DNA of 48,737 nt from positions 1-48,737 of the forward strand of contig CBIHOD010000025.1 of the NCBI GenBank assembly GCA_966211815.1. Direction: 5' to 3'. The DNA comes from JANPCX01 sp966211815 (GTDB lineage: Bacteria > Pseudomonadota > Gammaproteobacteria > Burkholderiales > Burkholderiaceae_C). Each line of letters starts with the position of its first letter. The first letter of the stretch is position 1. Shown here piece by piece: positions 34,199-42,899 of this stretch. The position numbers and the translations under genes are program-made. The notes beneath the pieces were generated by a model, which saw only the letters and a program-made list of their open reading frames with translations, was not told the origin of the DNA and ran no database searches.

Positions 34199-34205
34199 GG
34201 ACGCC

Positions 34206-35414
34206 TCAGGACCGCGAGCCGAACATCATCTGCCGCGCCAGCGCCGACTTCACCGGCCGCAGCGCCTGCAGCGCCGCCAGCCCCAGGCCGCGCGCGGCGC
34301 CCGCCCCGGGCAGCGCCCAGGTGAAGCTGCGGGCGAGGAAGTCGGTGGCGGCGATCAAGGCCCAGCGGTCGGGGCCGCGCTGCCATTCCAGCCGGCGCAG
34401 CACCGCGGGCACGTCGGCGCTGCGGCGCAAGGCGTGCACCAGCTCGAAGGCGTCGCGCAGGCCGAGGTTCAAGCCTTGGCCGGCGACCGGGTGCATGGTC
34501 TGCGCCGCGTTGCCGATGCGCACCGTGCGGCCTTCGGTGAGGGTTCGCTCGGCGTTCAGGCCGAGGGCGAAGGACTTGAGCGGCGACAAGCCGGTGAGCC
34601 CGCCCACCCGCGGGTGGAAGACGGTGTTCAGCACCGCCAGGCGCTGGGCGTCGTTCAGCGCCGCCACCGGGTCGTCGTCGCCGGGCACGCACCACACCAG
34701 CGCGGCCCTGGCGCCCCCGCCTTCATCGGGCCGCAGCGGCAGCAATGCCGCGGGCCCGTGGCGCGTGAAGCGCTCGTAGGCCACGCCGCCGTGCGGCTGC
34801 GCCAGGCGCACCGTGCCGACCCAGGCGTTCTGCCGGTAGTCGTGCGTGAATCCCTTGCGCACCTGGCCGGCGAAGACGCCGCCCTCGGCCACCACGGCCA
34901 GGTCGAAGGATTCGGCGATGCCGGCGTCCAGTTCCACCGCGCCGTCGAGGTTCTTCAGGGCGGACACCGGCGTCGAGAACCGGCTCGCCAGGCGGCCGGG
35001 CTCGGCGGCGCAGGCGGACTCCCAGGCCTGCTGCAGCGGCGCGGTGATCGCGCCATAGCTCAGCACCGCGCCCAGCATCGGCACGCCTTCGTCGGCGGCG
35101 CGCAGGTGGACTTCCGGCTCGCCCAGCCAATGCGCGAGCGGCCCGATGAAAGTCGGCTGCTGCTGAGACACATGCACCGCGGCGATCGGTTGGGCCGCGC
35201 CCTCGCGCCAGGCGCCCAGGCGCTGCAGCAGCTGCACGCTGCCCCAGGACAGCGCCAGTGTGCGCGGGTCGGCGGCCACGTCTTTGTCTGCCGGCCGGGC
35301 GTCGAACACCGTCACTCGGGCATGGGGCAGTTGGCGCGCGGCGGCCAGCGCCAGCGCGAGGCCCACGGGGCCGGCGCCGACGACGGCCAGGTTCAGGGGA
35401 TGGGACGGGGTCAT
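34206..35414 (-). CDS. ubiH: UbiH/UbiF family FAD monooxygenase
   Basis: This 402-residue flavoprotein has an N-terminal dinucleotide-binding motif (LAVVGAGPVGLALALAAA), the DPRTLALSWGSVQLLQRLGA block and the FAD-ribityl motif IGNAAQTMHPVAGQGLNLGL followed by RDAFELVHAL. These define the ubiquinone-synthesis hydroxylase family (UbiH/UbiF/UbiI/Coq6). Which ring position it hydroxylates cannot be told from sequence, so ubiH is the likely rather than certain name. ATG 35414 is chosen because the glycine motif begins within 15 residues. In many proteobacteria it directly follows pepP; here pepP is 8 kb away, beyond an oppositely oriented island. Confidence 0.88.
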   Translation of the reverse strand: MTPSHPLNLAVVGAGPVGLALALAAARQLPHARVTVFDARPADKDVAADPRTLALSWGSVQLLQRLGAWREGAAQPIAAVHVSQQQPTFIGPLAHWLGEPEVHLRAADEGVPMLGAVLSYGAITAPLQQAWESACAAEPGRLASRFSTPVSALKNLDGAVELDAGIAESFDLAVVAEGGVFAGQVRKGFTHDYRQNAWVGTVRLAQPHGGVAYERFTRHGPAALLPLRPDEGGGARAALVWCVPGDDDPVAALNDAQRLAVLNTVFHPRVGGLTGLSPLKSFALGLNAERTLTEGRTVRIGNAAQTMHPVAGQGLNLGLRDAFELVHALRRSADVPAVLRRLEWQRGPDRWALIAATDFLARSFTWALPGAGAARGLGLAALQALRPVKSALARQMMFGSRS

Positions 35415-35608
35415 GGTGGGGCGGGGCTCCCGGATTTTGCGGACACGCGGCAGGCCGCGCCGGCCGTGGATTCGGTCACCTCCGCGCGGCGCGTGGCGCC
35501 GCCGCGGGGGGATGGGTTGTCCTATTATTCGCTGCCCCGCACCGGATACGCTTCCTTGCACTTCACCATTCAATCAATCCGCGGGCCCCAGGAGAGGAGA
35601 CCACGACC

Positions 35609-36643
35609 ATGGCGCTGATGGATTTCATCAAGAAACAGTTCATCGACATCCTCGAGTGGCAGGAGGACGGCGACGGCACCCTGGCCTGGCGCTACCCGAT
35701 GGCGGGCAATGAGATCCAGTACGGCGGCTCGCTGACGGTGCGCGAGAGCCAGATGGCGCTGTTCATCAACGAAGGCAAGGTGGCCGACGTCTTCGGCCCC
35801 GGCCGCTACACCCTCACCACCAGCACGCTGCCGGTGCTGACCTACCTGCAGAACTGGGACAAGCTCTTCCAGAGCCCGTTCAAAAGCGACGTGGTGTTCT
35901 TCAGCACCCGCCAGCAGATCGACCAGCGCTGGGGCACCACCCAGCCCGTGACCATCCGAGACAAGGATTTCGGCGCGGTGCGCCTGCGCGCCTTCGGCAA
36001 CTTCAGCTACCGCGTGGCCGACCCGAAGAAGTTCTTCGCCGAGATCTCCGGCACGCGCGAGCGCTACACCGTCGAAGACCTGGACGGCCAGCTGCGTGCG
36101 CTGATGCTGCAGCACATCTCCGACGCCGTCGCCGGCAGCGGCGTGGCCTTCCTCGACCTGGCGGCCAACCAGGTGGCGTTCGCGCAGCAGCTGCGCAACG
36201 CGACCGCGCCGTCGTTCGAGAAGATCGGCCTGCTGCTTGAGGGCGTCACGGTGCAGAACCTGTCGCTGCCCGAGGAACTGCAGAAGGTCCTCGACCAGAA
36301 GATCGGCATGGGCATGGTCGGCAACGACATGGGCAAGTTCATGCAATACCAGACGGCGCAATCGATGCCCAAGCTGGCCGAAGGCGCCGCCGGCGGCGGC
36401 GTGGCAGGCGACGCAATGGGCCTGGGCGCCGGCGTGGCGCTGGGCCAGGTGATGGCCAACCAGCTGGCGCAAGGCCTGCAGGGCGCGGGCGCTGCGGCAC
36501 CGGCTGCGGCGCCGGTCGTCGGCGTGCGGCCCGAGGACGTGATGGCCACGCTGGAGAAGCTGGCCGACCTGAAAGCCAAGGGCATCCTCACCGCCGAAGA
36601 GTTCGACGCGAAGAAGGCGGAGCTGCTCAAGAAGCTGGTGTGA
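35609..36643 (+). CDS. SPFH domain protein with C-terminal SHOCT
   Basis: This 344-residue protein has an SPFH/prohibitin-like domain at about 25-230 (GGSLTVRESQMALFINEGKV, VFGPGRYTLTTSTLPVLTYL, LRAFGNFSYRVADPKKFFAE). A glycine/alanine-rich hydrophobic linker follows at about 265-310. The C-terminal SHOCT motif is LEKLADLKAKGILTAEEFDA. There is no N-terminal membrane helix, so it is likely recruited to the membrane by partners. It resembles the group annotated as virion core protein, which includes Bacillus YdjI, a partner of zinc-ribbon membrane proteins and PspA in a membrane-stress operon. GGAGAGGA precedes ATG 35609. It is first gene of the plus-strand island. Confidence 0.88.
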   Translation: MALMDFIKKQFIDILEWQEDGDGTLAWRYPMAGNEIQYGGSLTVRESQMALFINEGKVADVFGPGRYTLTTSTLPVLTYLQNWDKLFQSPFKSDVVFFSTRQQIDQRWGTTQPVTIRDKDFGAVRLRAFGNFSYRVADPKKFFAEISGTRERYTVEDLDGQLRALMLQHISDAVAGSGVAFLDLAANQVAFAQQLRNATAPSFEKIGLLLEGVTVQNLSLPEELQKVLDQKIGMGMVGNDMGKFMQYQTAQSMPKLAEGAAGGGVAGDAMGLGAGVALGQVMANQLAQGLQGAGAAAPAAAPVVGVRPEDVMATLEKLADLKAKGILTAEEFDAKKAELLKKLV

Positions 36644-36782
36644 CGGCGGGCGGCCGTCCAGCCGCCTTCACCCCGCCCCACCTCGCAACCCCGCGACGCG
36701 GCCCTCGCGCACCGTGAACAACGGCAAGGCGCGGACCGCCCGCGTGGCCTCCCAGACCGGCCGACGAATCCCGCGCTGAACC

Positions 36783-38375
36783 TTGGCCAACGAACCCACC
36801 CCTCCGCCGCAACGCGCCTACCGCGCCGCCTGCCCCAACTGCGGCGCGCCAGTCGATTTCCGCTCGGCCGCGTCCGCCTTCGCGGTCTGCGGCTTCTGCC
36901 GAAGCGCCCTGGTCCGCGACGGCGACAGCCTGCGCAAGACCGGCGAGAGCGCCGAGCTTTTCGACGACCACTCGCCGCTGCAGCTGGGTGCGGGCGGCCG
37001 CCACCAGGGCGCGGCGTTCAGCCTGGTAGGGCGGCTGCAATACCAGTACAAGGACGGCACCTGGAACGAGTGGCACGCGCTGTTCGACGGCGGCCGCTCC
37101 GGCTGGCTGGCCGAGGACAACGGCCGCTATGTGATGGCGTTCGACGCGCCGCTGGGCGCCGGCGAGGCGCCGCCGGCCGAGTCGCTGCGGCCCGGCCAGC
37201 AGGGGGCCATCGGCGGCCAACGCTGGTCGGTGGCTTCGGTGGCGGCGGCACGTCTGGTCGCCGCCCAGGGCGAGTTGCCGTTCGAGCCCGACACCCGCGG
37301 CGGCTTCATCGTGGCCGACCTGCGCAACACCGCCGGCGAGGTCGGCACGCTCGAATACCGCAAAGCCGGCGCCGCGCCGGCCTGGTCCATCGGCCGCTCC
37401 GTGTCGCTGGACGAGCTGTCGATGCGCGGACTGGCGGGCGCAGCCGCCGAAAAGACGCTCAAAGCGCGGGGCGTCGAATGCCCGAGCTGCGGCGCGGCGC
37501 TGGAGCCCAGGCTGTCGACCACCCAGTCCATCGTCTGCCACCAGTGCAAGGCGGTCGTCGACGTGTCGCAGGGCGTGGGCGCCGAGCTGTCCCACTACCG
37601 CCAGGCCAACGGCGGCGAGCCGTTGATCCCGCTGGGCAGCACCGGGCTGCTGCGGCTGGGCACCGGCGCGGGCGACAAGGCGCTGCCGTGGCAGGTGGTG
37701 GGCTATGCCGAGCGCTGCGAGGTCGACGGCGGGGACGGAGAGGAGCAGTCCTTCTGGCGCGAATACCTGCTCTACCACCGCGAGGTGGGCTTCTCGTTCC
37801 TCGTCGACGCGCAGGACGGCTGGAGCTGGGCCACGCCGATCACCGGCGTGCCCGAGCGTGCGGGCGACGGCGTCAAGCTCGGCGGCGCGGCCTACAGGAA
37901 GCTCTACGACTACACCGGCGAAACCACCTACGTGCTGGGCGAGTTCTATTGGCGGCTCAAGCGCGGGGAGCGCACCGCCAACAGCGATTACGTCGGCACC
38001 GGCGCGGCCGGCGGCCGGCGCCTGAACCGCGAGCAGACCGGCGACGAAGTCACCTGGTCGGCCGGCGGCACTTTGACCGCCGACCAGGTGATGCAGGCTT
38101 TCAAGCTGGCGCCCGAGAAACGCGCCAGCCTGCAGCGCGACGCGCTGCCCACGTCGCTGGGCGGCTCGGGCGCGCTGCGTCAGGTGGTCATCTGGGCCAT
38201 CGTCATCGTCGTGCTGGTCATCCTCTTCCGCTGCGACGGCGACGACTGCGACCAGGTGCGCGCCACCTACGGCGAGTCCTCCAGCGAATACCGCAGCTGC
38301 CGCAGCAGCGCCAACAGCCACCGCAGCAGCGGCGGGTCCTTCGGCGGCTACAGCTCGGGCGGCGGGCACAAGTGA
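36783..38375 (+). CDS. Double zinc-ribbon, DUF4178 membrane-anchored protein
   Basis: This 530-residue protein has a zinc ribbon at the N-terminus (Cys17, 20, 36, 39; CPNC...CGFC) and a second from Cys233 (CPSC...CHQC about 20 residues later). Each is followed by a DUF4178-type beta domain (FSLVGRLQYQYKDGTWNEWH; WREYLLYHREVGFSFLVDAQ). A single transmembrane helix at about 467-484 (VVIWAIVIVVLVILF) precedes a tail rich in cysteine, serine and glycine. The start is TTG 36783: an in-frame stop at 36777 excludes anything upstream. Zinc-ribbon anchors that recruit SPFH proteins are known in Bacillus (YdjG/YdjH), so this may anchor the SPFH protein. That is inference. Confidence 0.85.
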   Translation: MANEPTPPPQRAYRAACPNCGAPVDFRSAASAFAVCGFCRSALVRDGDSLRKTGESAELFDDHSPLQLGAGGRHQGAAFSLVGRLQYQYKDGTWNEWHALFDGGRSGWLAEDNGRYVMAFDAPLGAGEAPPAESLRPGQQGAIGGQRWSVASVAAARLVAAQGELPFEPDTRGGFIVADLRNTAGEVGTLEYRKAGAAPAWSIGRSVSLDELSMRGLAGAAAEKTLKARGVECPSCGAALEPRLSTTQSIVCHQCKAVVDVSQGVGAELSHYRQANGGEPLIPLGSTGLLRLGTGAGDKALPWQVVGYAERCEVDGGDGEEQSFWREYLLYHREVGFSFLVDAQDGWSWATPITGVPERAGDGVKLGGAAYRKLYDYTGETTYVLGEFYWRLKRGERTANSDYVGTGAAGGRRLNREQTGDEVTWSAGGTLTADQVMQAFKLAPEKRASLQRDALPTSLGGSGALRQVVIWAIVIVVLVILFRCDGDDCDQVRATYGESSSEYRSCRSSANSHRSSGGSFGGYSSGGGHK

Positions 38376-38432
38376 GCGCGGCCGCCGCCCTCAACATCCA
38401 TCCAACACAGACAACTCCCAAGGAGAAGCGAC

Positions 38433-38657
38433 ATGATGGGAATCGATTGGTTGAAACCCGAGGTGTTTTTCGGTTCGATGCTGTTCGCGCTGATCGGCGT
38501 GCTCGTGTTCTGGGTGAGCTTCGTCATCGTCGACAAGCTCACGCCCTACGACCTGTGGAAAGAGATCATCGAGGAGAAGAACGTCGCGCTGGCCATCGTC
38601 GTCGGCGCGATGTGCATCGCGATCGGGCTGATCGTCTCGGCGGCGGTGCATGGCTGA
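38433..38657 (+). CDS. DUF350 (YjfL-like) small membrane protein
   Basis: This 74-residue protein has two transmembrane helices (FFGSMLFALIGVLVFWVSFV and VALAIVVGAMCIAIGLIVSA) around the conserved cytoplasmic loop DKLTPYDLWKEIIEEKNVAL. That loop is the DUF350 signature. E. coli YjfL, in an operon with a PspA homologue and a glutathionylspermidine-synthase-like protein, belongs to this family, which links it with membrane stress and polyamine chemistry. Function is unknown. AAGGAGAAGCGAC precedes the start. It overlaps the next gene by 8 bases, so the two are coupled. Confidence 0.9.
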   Translation: MMGIDWLKPEVFFGSMLFALIGVLVFWVSFVIVDKLTPYDLWKEIIEEKNVALAIVVGAMCIAIGLIVSAAVHG

Positions 38658-39453
38658 CGCCCCGCCCCGCTGGCTACCCGGCTTTCGGCTGGCGCTGTTG
38701 CTGCTGAGCCTGGCCGGCGGCTCGTTGTTCGCGGCGGCTTTCGCCGCGACCTACCTGGCGCCCGGGCTGGTCGAGCGCGGCGCCCGGGAAATCATCCGCA
38801 TCGAAGTCCAGCGCCGGGTGGGCGAGAAGCTGGACGATTTGTCGGCTTCGCGCACGGTCATCCTCGCCCAGAAGGCACTCGGCAAGACTGACGCCGAGAT
38901 CGCGGCCGCGCGCCGGGACATCCAGGCCCAGGTGCCTCGGAAGGTGGCCGACGTCATCGCCGACATGGCCCGCGCCGACTGCCCATGCCGCCAGCGCCTG
39001 CGCGAGGCCTTGAAGCGCGGCGCCGACGAGCGGCTGTCCTCGCTGTCGCAGCTGCGCGAGCGGCTGTCGGCCTTCGTCGAGTCGGCCTATGCCGGCGTCG
39101 CGCACAAGTTGTTGAGAGAAGCGCGCATCTTCACCGGCGCCAACGCGGCGGTCTTCTTCCTGCTGGCCGGCGTGACGCACCGCCGGCGGGCCGCCGCGCC
39201 GCAGCTGGCGCTGCCGGCGCTGGTGCTCGTCGGCGCGGCCGCCTGCACCGGCTACCTCTACCTTTTCAAGCAGGACTGGTTGCACACCATGCTGTTCGAC
39301 CAGTACCTCGGCTGGGCTTATGCCGGCTACCTGCTGCTGGCCGTCGCCTTACTGTCGGACGTGGCCCTGAACCGGGCGCGGGTGTGCACGCGGCTGGTCA
39401 ATGGCGCGCTGCAAGTGGTCGGCTCCGCATCCATCGTGGTGGCGCCGTGTTGA
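38650..39453 (+). CDS. Unrecognised membrane protein of the SPFH island
   Basis: I do not recognise a domain in this 267-residue protein. TM1 is at about 13-36. A mostly helical, charged region of about 120 residues follows (VQRRVGEKLDDLSASRTVIL, with CPC near residue 110 and RLREALKRGADERLSSLSQL). Then come three or four hydrophobic segments (about 159-174, 185-205, 216-236, 248-266). Topology suggests a large loop on one side of the inner membrane. It overlaps the DUF350 gene by 8 bases and precedes the aminopropyltransferase by 31 bases, so it is probably a structural partner in that system. Confidence 0.8.
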   Translation: MADAPPRWLPGFRLALLLLSLAGGSLFAAAFAATYLAPGLVERGAREIIRIEVQRRVGEKLDDLSASRTVILAQKALGKTDAEIAAARRDIQAQVPRKVADVIADMARADCPCRQRLREALKRGADERLSSLSQLRERLSAFVESAYAGVAHKLLREARIFTGANAAVFFLLAGVTHRRRAAAPQLALPALVLVGAAACTGYLYLFKQDWLHTMLFDQYLGWAYAGYLLLAVALLSDVALNRARVCTRLVNGALQVVGSASIVVAPC

Positions 39454-39484
39454 CGGCCCTGGGCGGGCACCGGGGGATTTGCCG

Positions 39485-41071
39485 ATGAAAGCGCCCGGCG
39501 CGTCCGCCGAGGGGGCGGGCGCCCCGCCCGCGGGCGCATCGGCGACCATCCGCCCCACCGAAGTCGCCCTGCTCGCATCGGTCTTCGTCGTCGCCGGCTG
39601 CGGGCTGCTTTACGAGCTGGCCGCCGGCGCGCTGGCGAGCATGCTGCTGGGCGATTCGATCCTTCAGTTCTCCACCATCATCGGCGCCTACCTGTTCGCG
39701 ATGGGCGTGGGCTCCTACCTGTCGCGCTTCTTTGAGCGGCAGCTGGTGGCGCATTTCCTGCGCATCGAGCTGCTGGTGGGCGTGGCCGGCGGCCTGATGC
39801 CGGCCCTGCTGTTCGCGCTGCACGGCGCGGCGCCGCAGGGCTTCCGGCTGGTGCTTTACGGCATGGTGCTGCTGATCGGCACGCTGGTGGGGCTGGAGAT
39901 CCCGCTGGTGATGCGCATCCTGAAGCGGCATTTCCAGTCGCGCTACGCGCTGAAGGACCTGGTGTCGCAGGTGCTCACCTTCGACTACCTCGGCGCGCTG
40001 GCGGTGTCGGTGGCCTTCCCGCTGCTGCTCATGCCCCACCTCGGCCTGATCCGCACGGGCGTGATGTTCGGCCTGTTGAACGTGGCGGTGGCGGCCTGGG
40101 CGCTGTGGCTGTTCCGCGCCGAGCTGCGCGGCGCGGCCGCCCACGCGCTGGCCTGCGGCCTGTGCGCGGCGCTGCTGGCCGGCGCGTTCGCCGGCGCCGG
40201 GCGCATCAACAGCTGGGCGGAGGACCGCTTCTACGCCGACAAGATCATCCTGTCGGAAAGCAGCGACTACCAGCGCGTCGTCGTCACCTCGGGCCGCGCA
40301 GGCGTTCGGCTCTTCCTCAACGGCAATCTGCAGTTCCATTCGCGCGACGAATACCGCTACCACGAGGCCCTGGTGCACCCGGCCATGGCCGCGCACGGCG
40401 CGCCCAGGCGCGTGCTGGTGCTCGGCGGCGGCGACGGCATGGCGGTGCGCGAGGTGCTCAAGCACCCGGCCGTGGAACAGGTGACGCTGGTCGAGCTGGA
40501 CCCCCACATCACCCGCCTCTTCTCGCAGCACCCGCTGCTGCGGCAGCTCAACGCCGACGCGCTGCATTCGCCCAAGCTGCGCATCGTCAACCAGGACGCC
40601 TTCGCCTGGCTGGAGAACCACCGGGGTGAAAGCTTCGACGTGGTCGTGGTCGACTTCCCCGACCCGAGCAACTTCTCGATCGGCAAGCTCTACACCACCA
40701 GCTTCTACCAGTTGCTGGACCAGCACCTGTCGGCCGGCGGCTACGCCGTGGTGCAGACCACGTCGCCGCTGATCGCGCGCAAGAGTTTCTGGACGGTGGC
40801 GGCCACGATCGAGGCCGCGGGCCTGACGGCGGCGCCCTACCACGCCCACGTGCCGAGCTTCGGCGAATGGGGCTTCATCCTCGCCAGCCGCCGGCCCTAC
40901 CGCGCGCCCACCGCCCTGCCCGCGGGCCTGAGGTTCCTGAGCCTGGACGGCCTGCCCGCGTTGTTCAACTTCCCGCCAGACATGGCGCGCGTCGAGATGC
41001 CGCCGAACCGCCTGTCCAACCAGGTGCTGGTGCAGACCTTCGAAGCGGAATGGGGCAAGGTGGGGCAGTGA
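39485..41071 (+). CDS. Membrane-fused polyamine aminopropyltransferase
   Basis: This 528-residue protein fuses an N-terminal membrane domain of about seven helices (about 25-230, beginning VALLASVFVVAGCGLLYELA) to a spermidine-synthase domain. The latter has FLNGNLQFHSRDEYRYHEAL, the SAM-type glycine motif LGGGDGMAVREVL (GGGDG at 314-318), LVELDP, and VVVDFPDPSNFSIGKLYT with the catalytic aspartate. It should transfer aminopropyl groups from decarboxylated S-adenosylmethionine to a diamine or polyamine at the membrane. The acceptor is unknown. speD, supplying the donor, is 4.5 kb further on. ATG 39485 is preferred over upstream codons that overlap the previous gene. Confidence 0.9.
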   Translation: MKAPGASAEGAGAPPAGASATIRPTEVALLASVFVVAGCGLLYELAAGALASMLLGDSILQFSTIIGAYLFAMGVGSYLSRFFERQLVAHFLRIELLVGVAGGLMPALLFALHGAAPQGFRLVLYGMVLLIGTLVGLEIPLVMRILKRHFQSRYALKDLVSQVLTFDYLGALAVSVAFPLLLMPHLGLIRTGVMFGLLNVAVAAWALWLFRAELRGAAAHALACGLCAALLAGAFAGAGRINSWAEDRFYADKIILSESSDYQRVVVTSGRAGVRLFLNGNLQFHSRDEYRYHEALVHPAMAAHGAPRRVLVLGGGDGMAVREVLKHPAVEQVTLVELDPHITRLFSQHPLLRQLNADALHSPKLRIVNQDAFAWLENHRGESFDVVVVDFPDPSNFSIGKLYTTSFYQLLDQHLSAGGYAVVQTTSPLIARKSFWTVAATIEAAGLTAAPYHAHVPSFGEWGFILASRRPYRAPTALPAGLRFLSLDGLPALFNFPPDMARVEMPPNRLSNQVLVQTFEAEWGKVGQ

Positions 41072-41144
41072 GCAGCGGCAGGCCGACAACATCCGCCAGG
41101 CACGCCCGTGCAAGCGGAAGAGAAACCACCGGCAAGGACGAGCC

Positions 41145-42851
41145 TTGAATCGCCGCGAATGGCTCGGCCTGACCGTGGGCAGCGGCGTCTTGCTGGGCGG
41201 CTGCCAGCGGGAAACCATCCACTACGACGGCGGCTGGGTCGGCGCGGACGCAGGCCGCGGCCACCGCCTGCGCGACGGCCTGGCGGCGTCCAAGTCCGGC
41301 AACCTGCCGGCGCCCGCGGCCTCGCGGCGCGCCTCGGTGCTTGTCGTCGGCGCAGGCATCGCCGGCCTGGCGTGCGCGCGCGCTTTGACGCGCGGCGGCA
41401 TCGACGACGTGCACGTGCTCGACCTGGAAGACGCGCCCGGCGGCAACAGCCGCGGGCACGCCATGGGCGGCATGGCCTGCCCGCTCGGCGCCCACTACCT
41501 GCCGGTTCCGGACGCCGATTTCAACCCCGACCTCGTCGAATGGCTGGCCGAGCTGGGGCTGTGCGAACAGCGCCACGGCCGATGGGTCTACGACGAGCGC
41601 CACCTCTGCCACAGCCCCCAGGAGCGGCTGTTCATGCCGGCGCACGGCGAAGGGGCCGAACACGGCCGGCCCGGACTGGCCGGCGGCTGGGTCGACGGGC
41701 TGCTGCCACCGATCGACAGCCTGCCCGGCCCGCAGCGGGCGCCCACCCTGGCGCAATACAGGCGCTTCGCCGGCCTGGTGCAGGCCTTGCCGCGCGGCGC
41801 CTTCGCGATCCCGACCGCCCGTTCGCGCTTCAACGCCGAATCCCGCGCGCTCGACGCCACCACCTTCGCCGCCTGGCTGGACGGCCACGGCCTGGACGCG
41901 CCGGCGCTGCGCTGGTACCTCGACTATTGCTGCCGCGACGACTACGGCGCCGGCATCCGGCACGTGTCGGCCTGGGCCGGCCTGCATTACTTCGCCAGCC
42001 GGCACGGCTTCCGCGCGCCGCACGACGGCGGCCTGGGCGGGTCATCGCCCGCCGACGAATCCCCAGGGGTACTCACCTGGCCGCAAGGCAACGCCTGGCT
42101 GGCCGGGCGGCTGGCCGCGCCGCTGTCGTCCGGTTCACCGTCCGGCCGGCGGCTGCACACCGCGCGCGTCGTGTTGCAGGTGGAGGAAGAAAAGCACGAA
42201 GTCGCGGTGACGGCCTGGGACGACGGCGCGCGGCGGCTGGAGCGCTGGACCGCCACGCGCGTGGTGCTGGCGGTGCCGCTGTTCATCGCGCAACGCCTGC
42301 TGCGCGGCGCGGCGCCGGCCGCCTTGCAGGCCGCCACCGCCGCGATGCGCCATGCCCCCTGGCTGGTGGCCAACCTGCAGCTCGGCCAGGCTTTGAAGGA
42401 CCACCCGGGCGCGCCGCCTTCCTGGGACAGCGTCGTTTACGGCAGCCCGGTGCTCGGCTACGTGGACGCGATGCACCAGTCCACCCGGCCCCATGCCGGG
42501 CCCACGGTGTTAACGGCCTACTGGCCCCTGGGCAGCGGCGACGCGGCGGCGCTGGCCGACCAACGCCGCTCCTTGTTGGCGGGCAGCTGGCGGCACTGGG
42601 CGCGGCAAGTGGTCGACGAATTGGCCCTGCCCCACCCCGACCTGCCCGCCAAGACCGTGAAGGTGGACCTGATGCGCTACGGCCACGCGATGTCCATCCC
42701 GGTGCCCGGCCTGCGCGGCCTGGACGCGCTGTCGGCGCTGGCCGGCGCAAAGAGCGGCCGGGTGCGTTTCGCGCACAGCGACCTGTCGGCCTACTCGGTG
42801 CTGGAAGAGGCGTTTTTCCACGGGCACCGGGTGGGGGCGGGGCTGCGGTGA
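41145..42851 (+). CDS. Exported FAD-dependent amine-oxidase-like protein
   Basis: This 568-residue flavoprotein begins MNRREWLGLTVGSGVLLGGC, a twin-arginine-like signal with lipobox LGGC at Cys20. It is therefore probably folded in the cytoplasm, exported and lipid-anchored. The FAD motif is SVLVVGAGIAGLACARAL (GAGIAG at 69-74), followed by LDLEDAPGGNSRGHAMGG, the second FAD-binding motif of amine oxidases and phytoene desaturases. The C-terminus has the typical ending with ALDALSALAG and FAHSDLSAYSVLEEAFFHGH. The start is TTG 41145, preceded by AAGGA. It follows the aminopropyltransferase by 73 bases, so a polyamine oxidase role is a reasonable guess. Substrate unproven. Confidence 0.85.
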   Translation: MNRREWLGLTVGSGVLLGGCQRETIHYDGGWVGADAGRGHRLRDGLAASKSGNLPAPAASRRASVLVVGAGIAGLACARALTRGGIDDVHVLDLEDAPGGNSRGHAMGGMACPLGAHYLPVPDADFNPDLVEWLAELGLCEQRHGRWVYDERHLCHSPQERLFMPAHGEGAEHGRPGLAGGWVDGLLPPIDSLPGPQRAPTLAQYRRFAGLVQALPRGAFAIPTARSRFNAESRALDATTFAAWLDGHGLDAPALRWYLDYCCRDDYGAGIRHVSAWAGLHYFASRHGFRAPHDGGLGGSSPADESPGVLTWPQGNAWLAGRLAAPLSSGSPSGRRLHTARVVLQVEEEKHEVAVTAWDDGARRLERWTATRVVLAVPLFIAQRLLRGAAPAALQAATAAMRHAPWLVANLQLGQALKDHPGAPPSWDSVVYGSPVLGYVDAMHQSTRPHAGPTVLTAYWPLGSGDAAALADQRRSLLAGSWRHWARQVVDELALPHPDLPAKTVKVDLMRYGHAMSIPVPGLRGLDALSALAGAKSGRVRFAHSDLSAYSVLEEAFFHGHRVGAGLR

Positions 42852-42899
42852 GTGCCGCATACTCCGCCCGGTGAACACGGAACCCTTCAGGAGTCCCCC

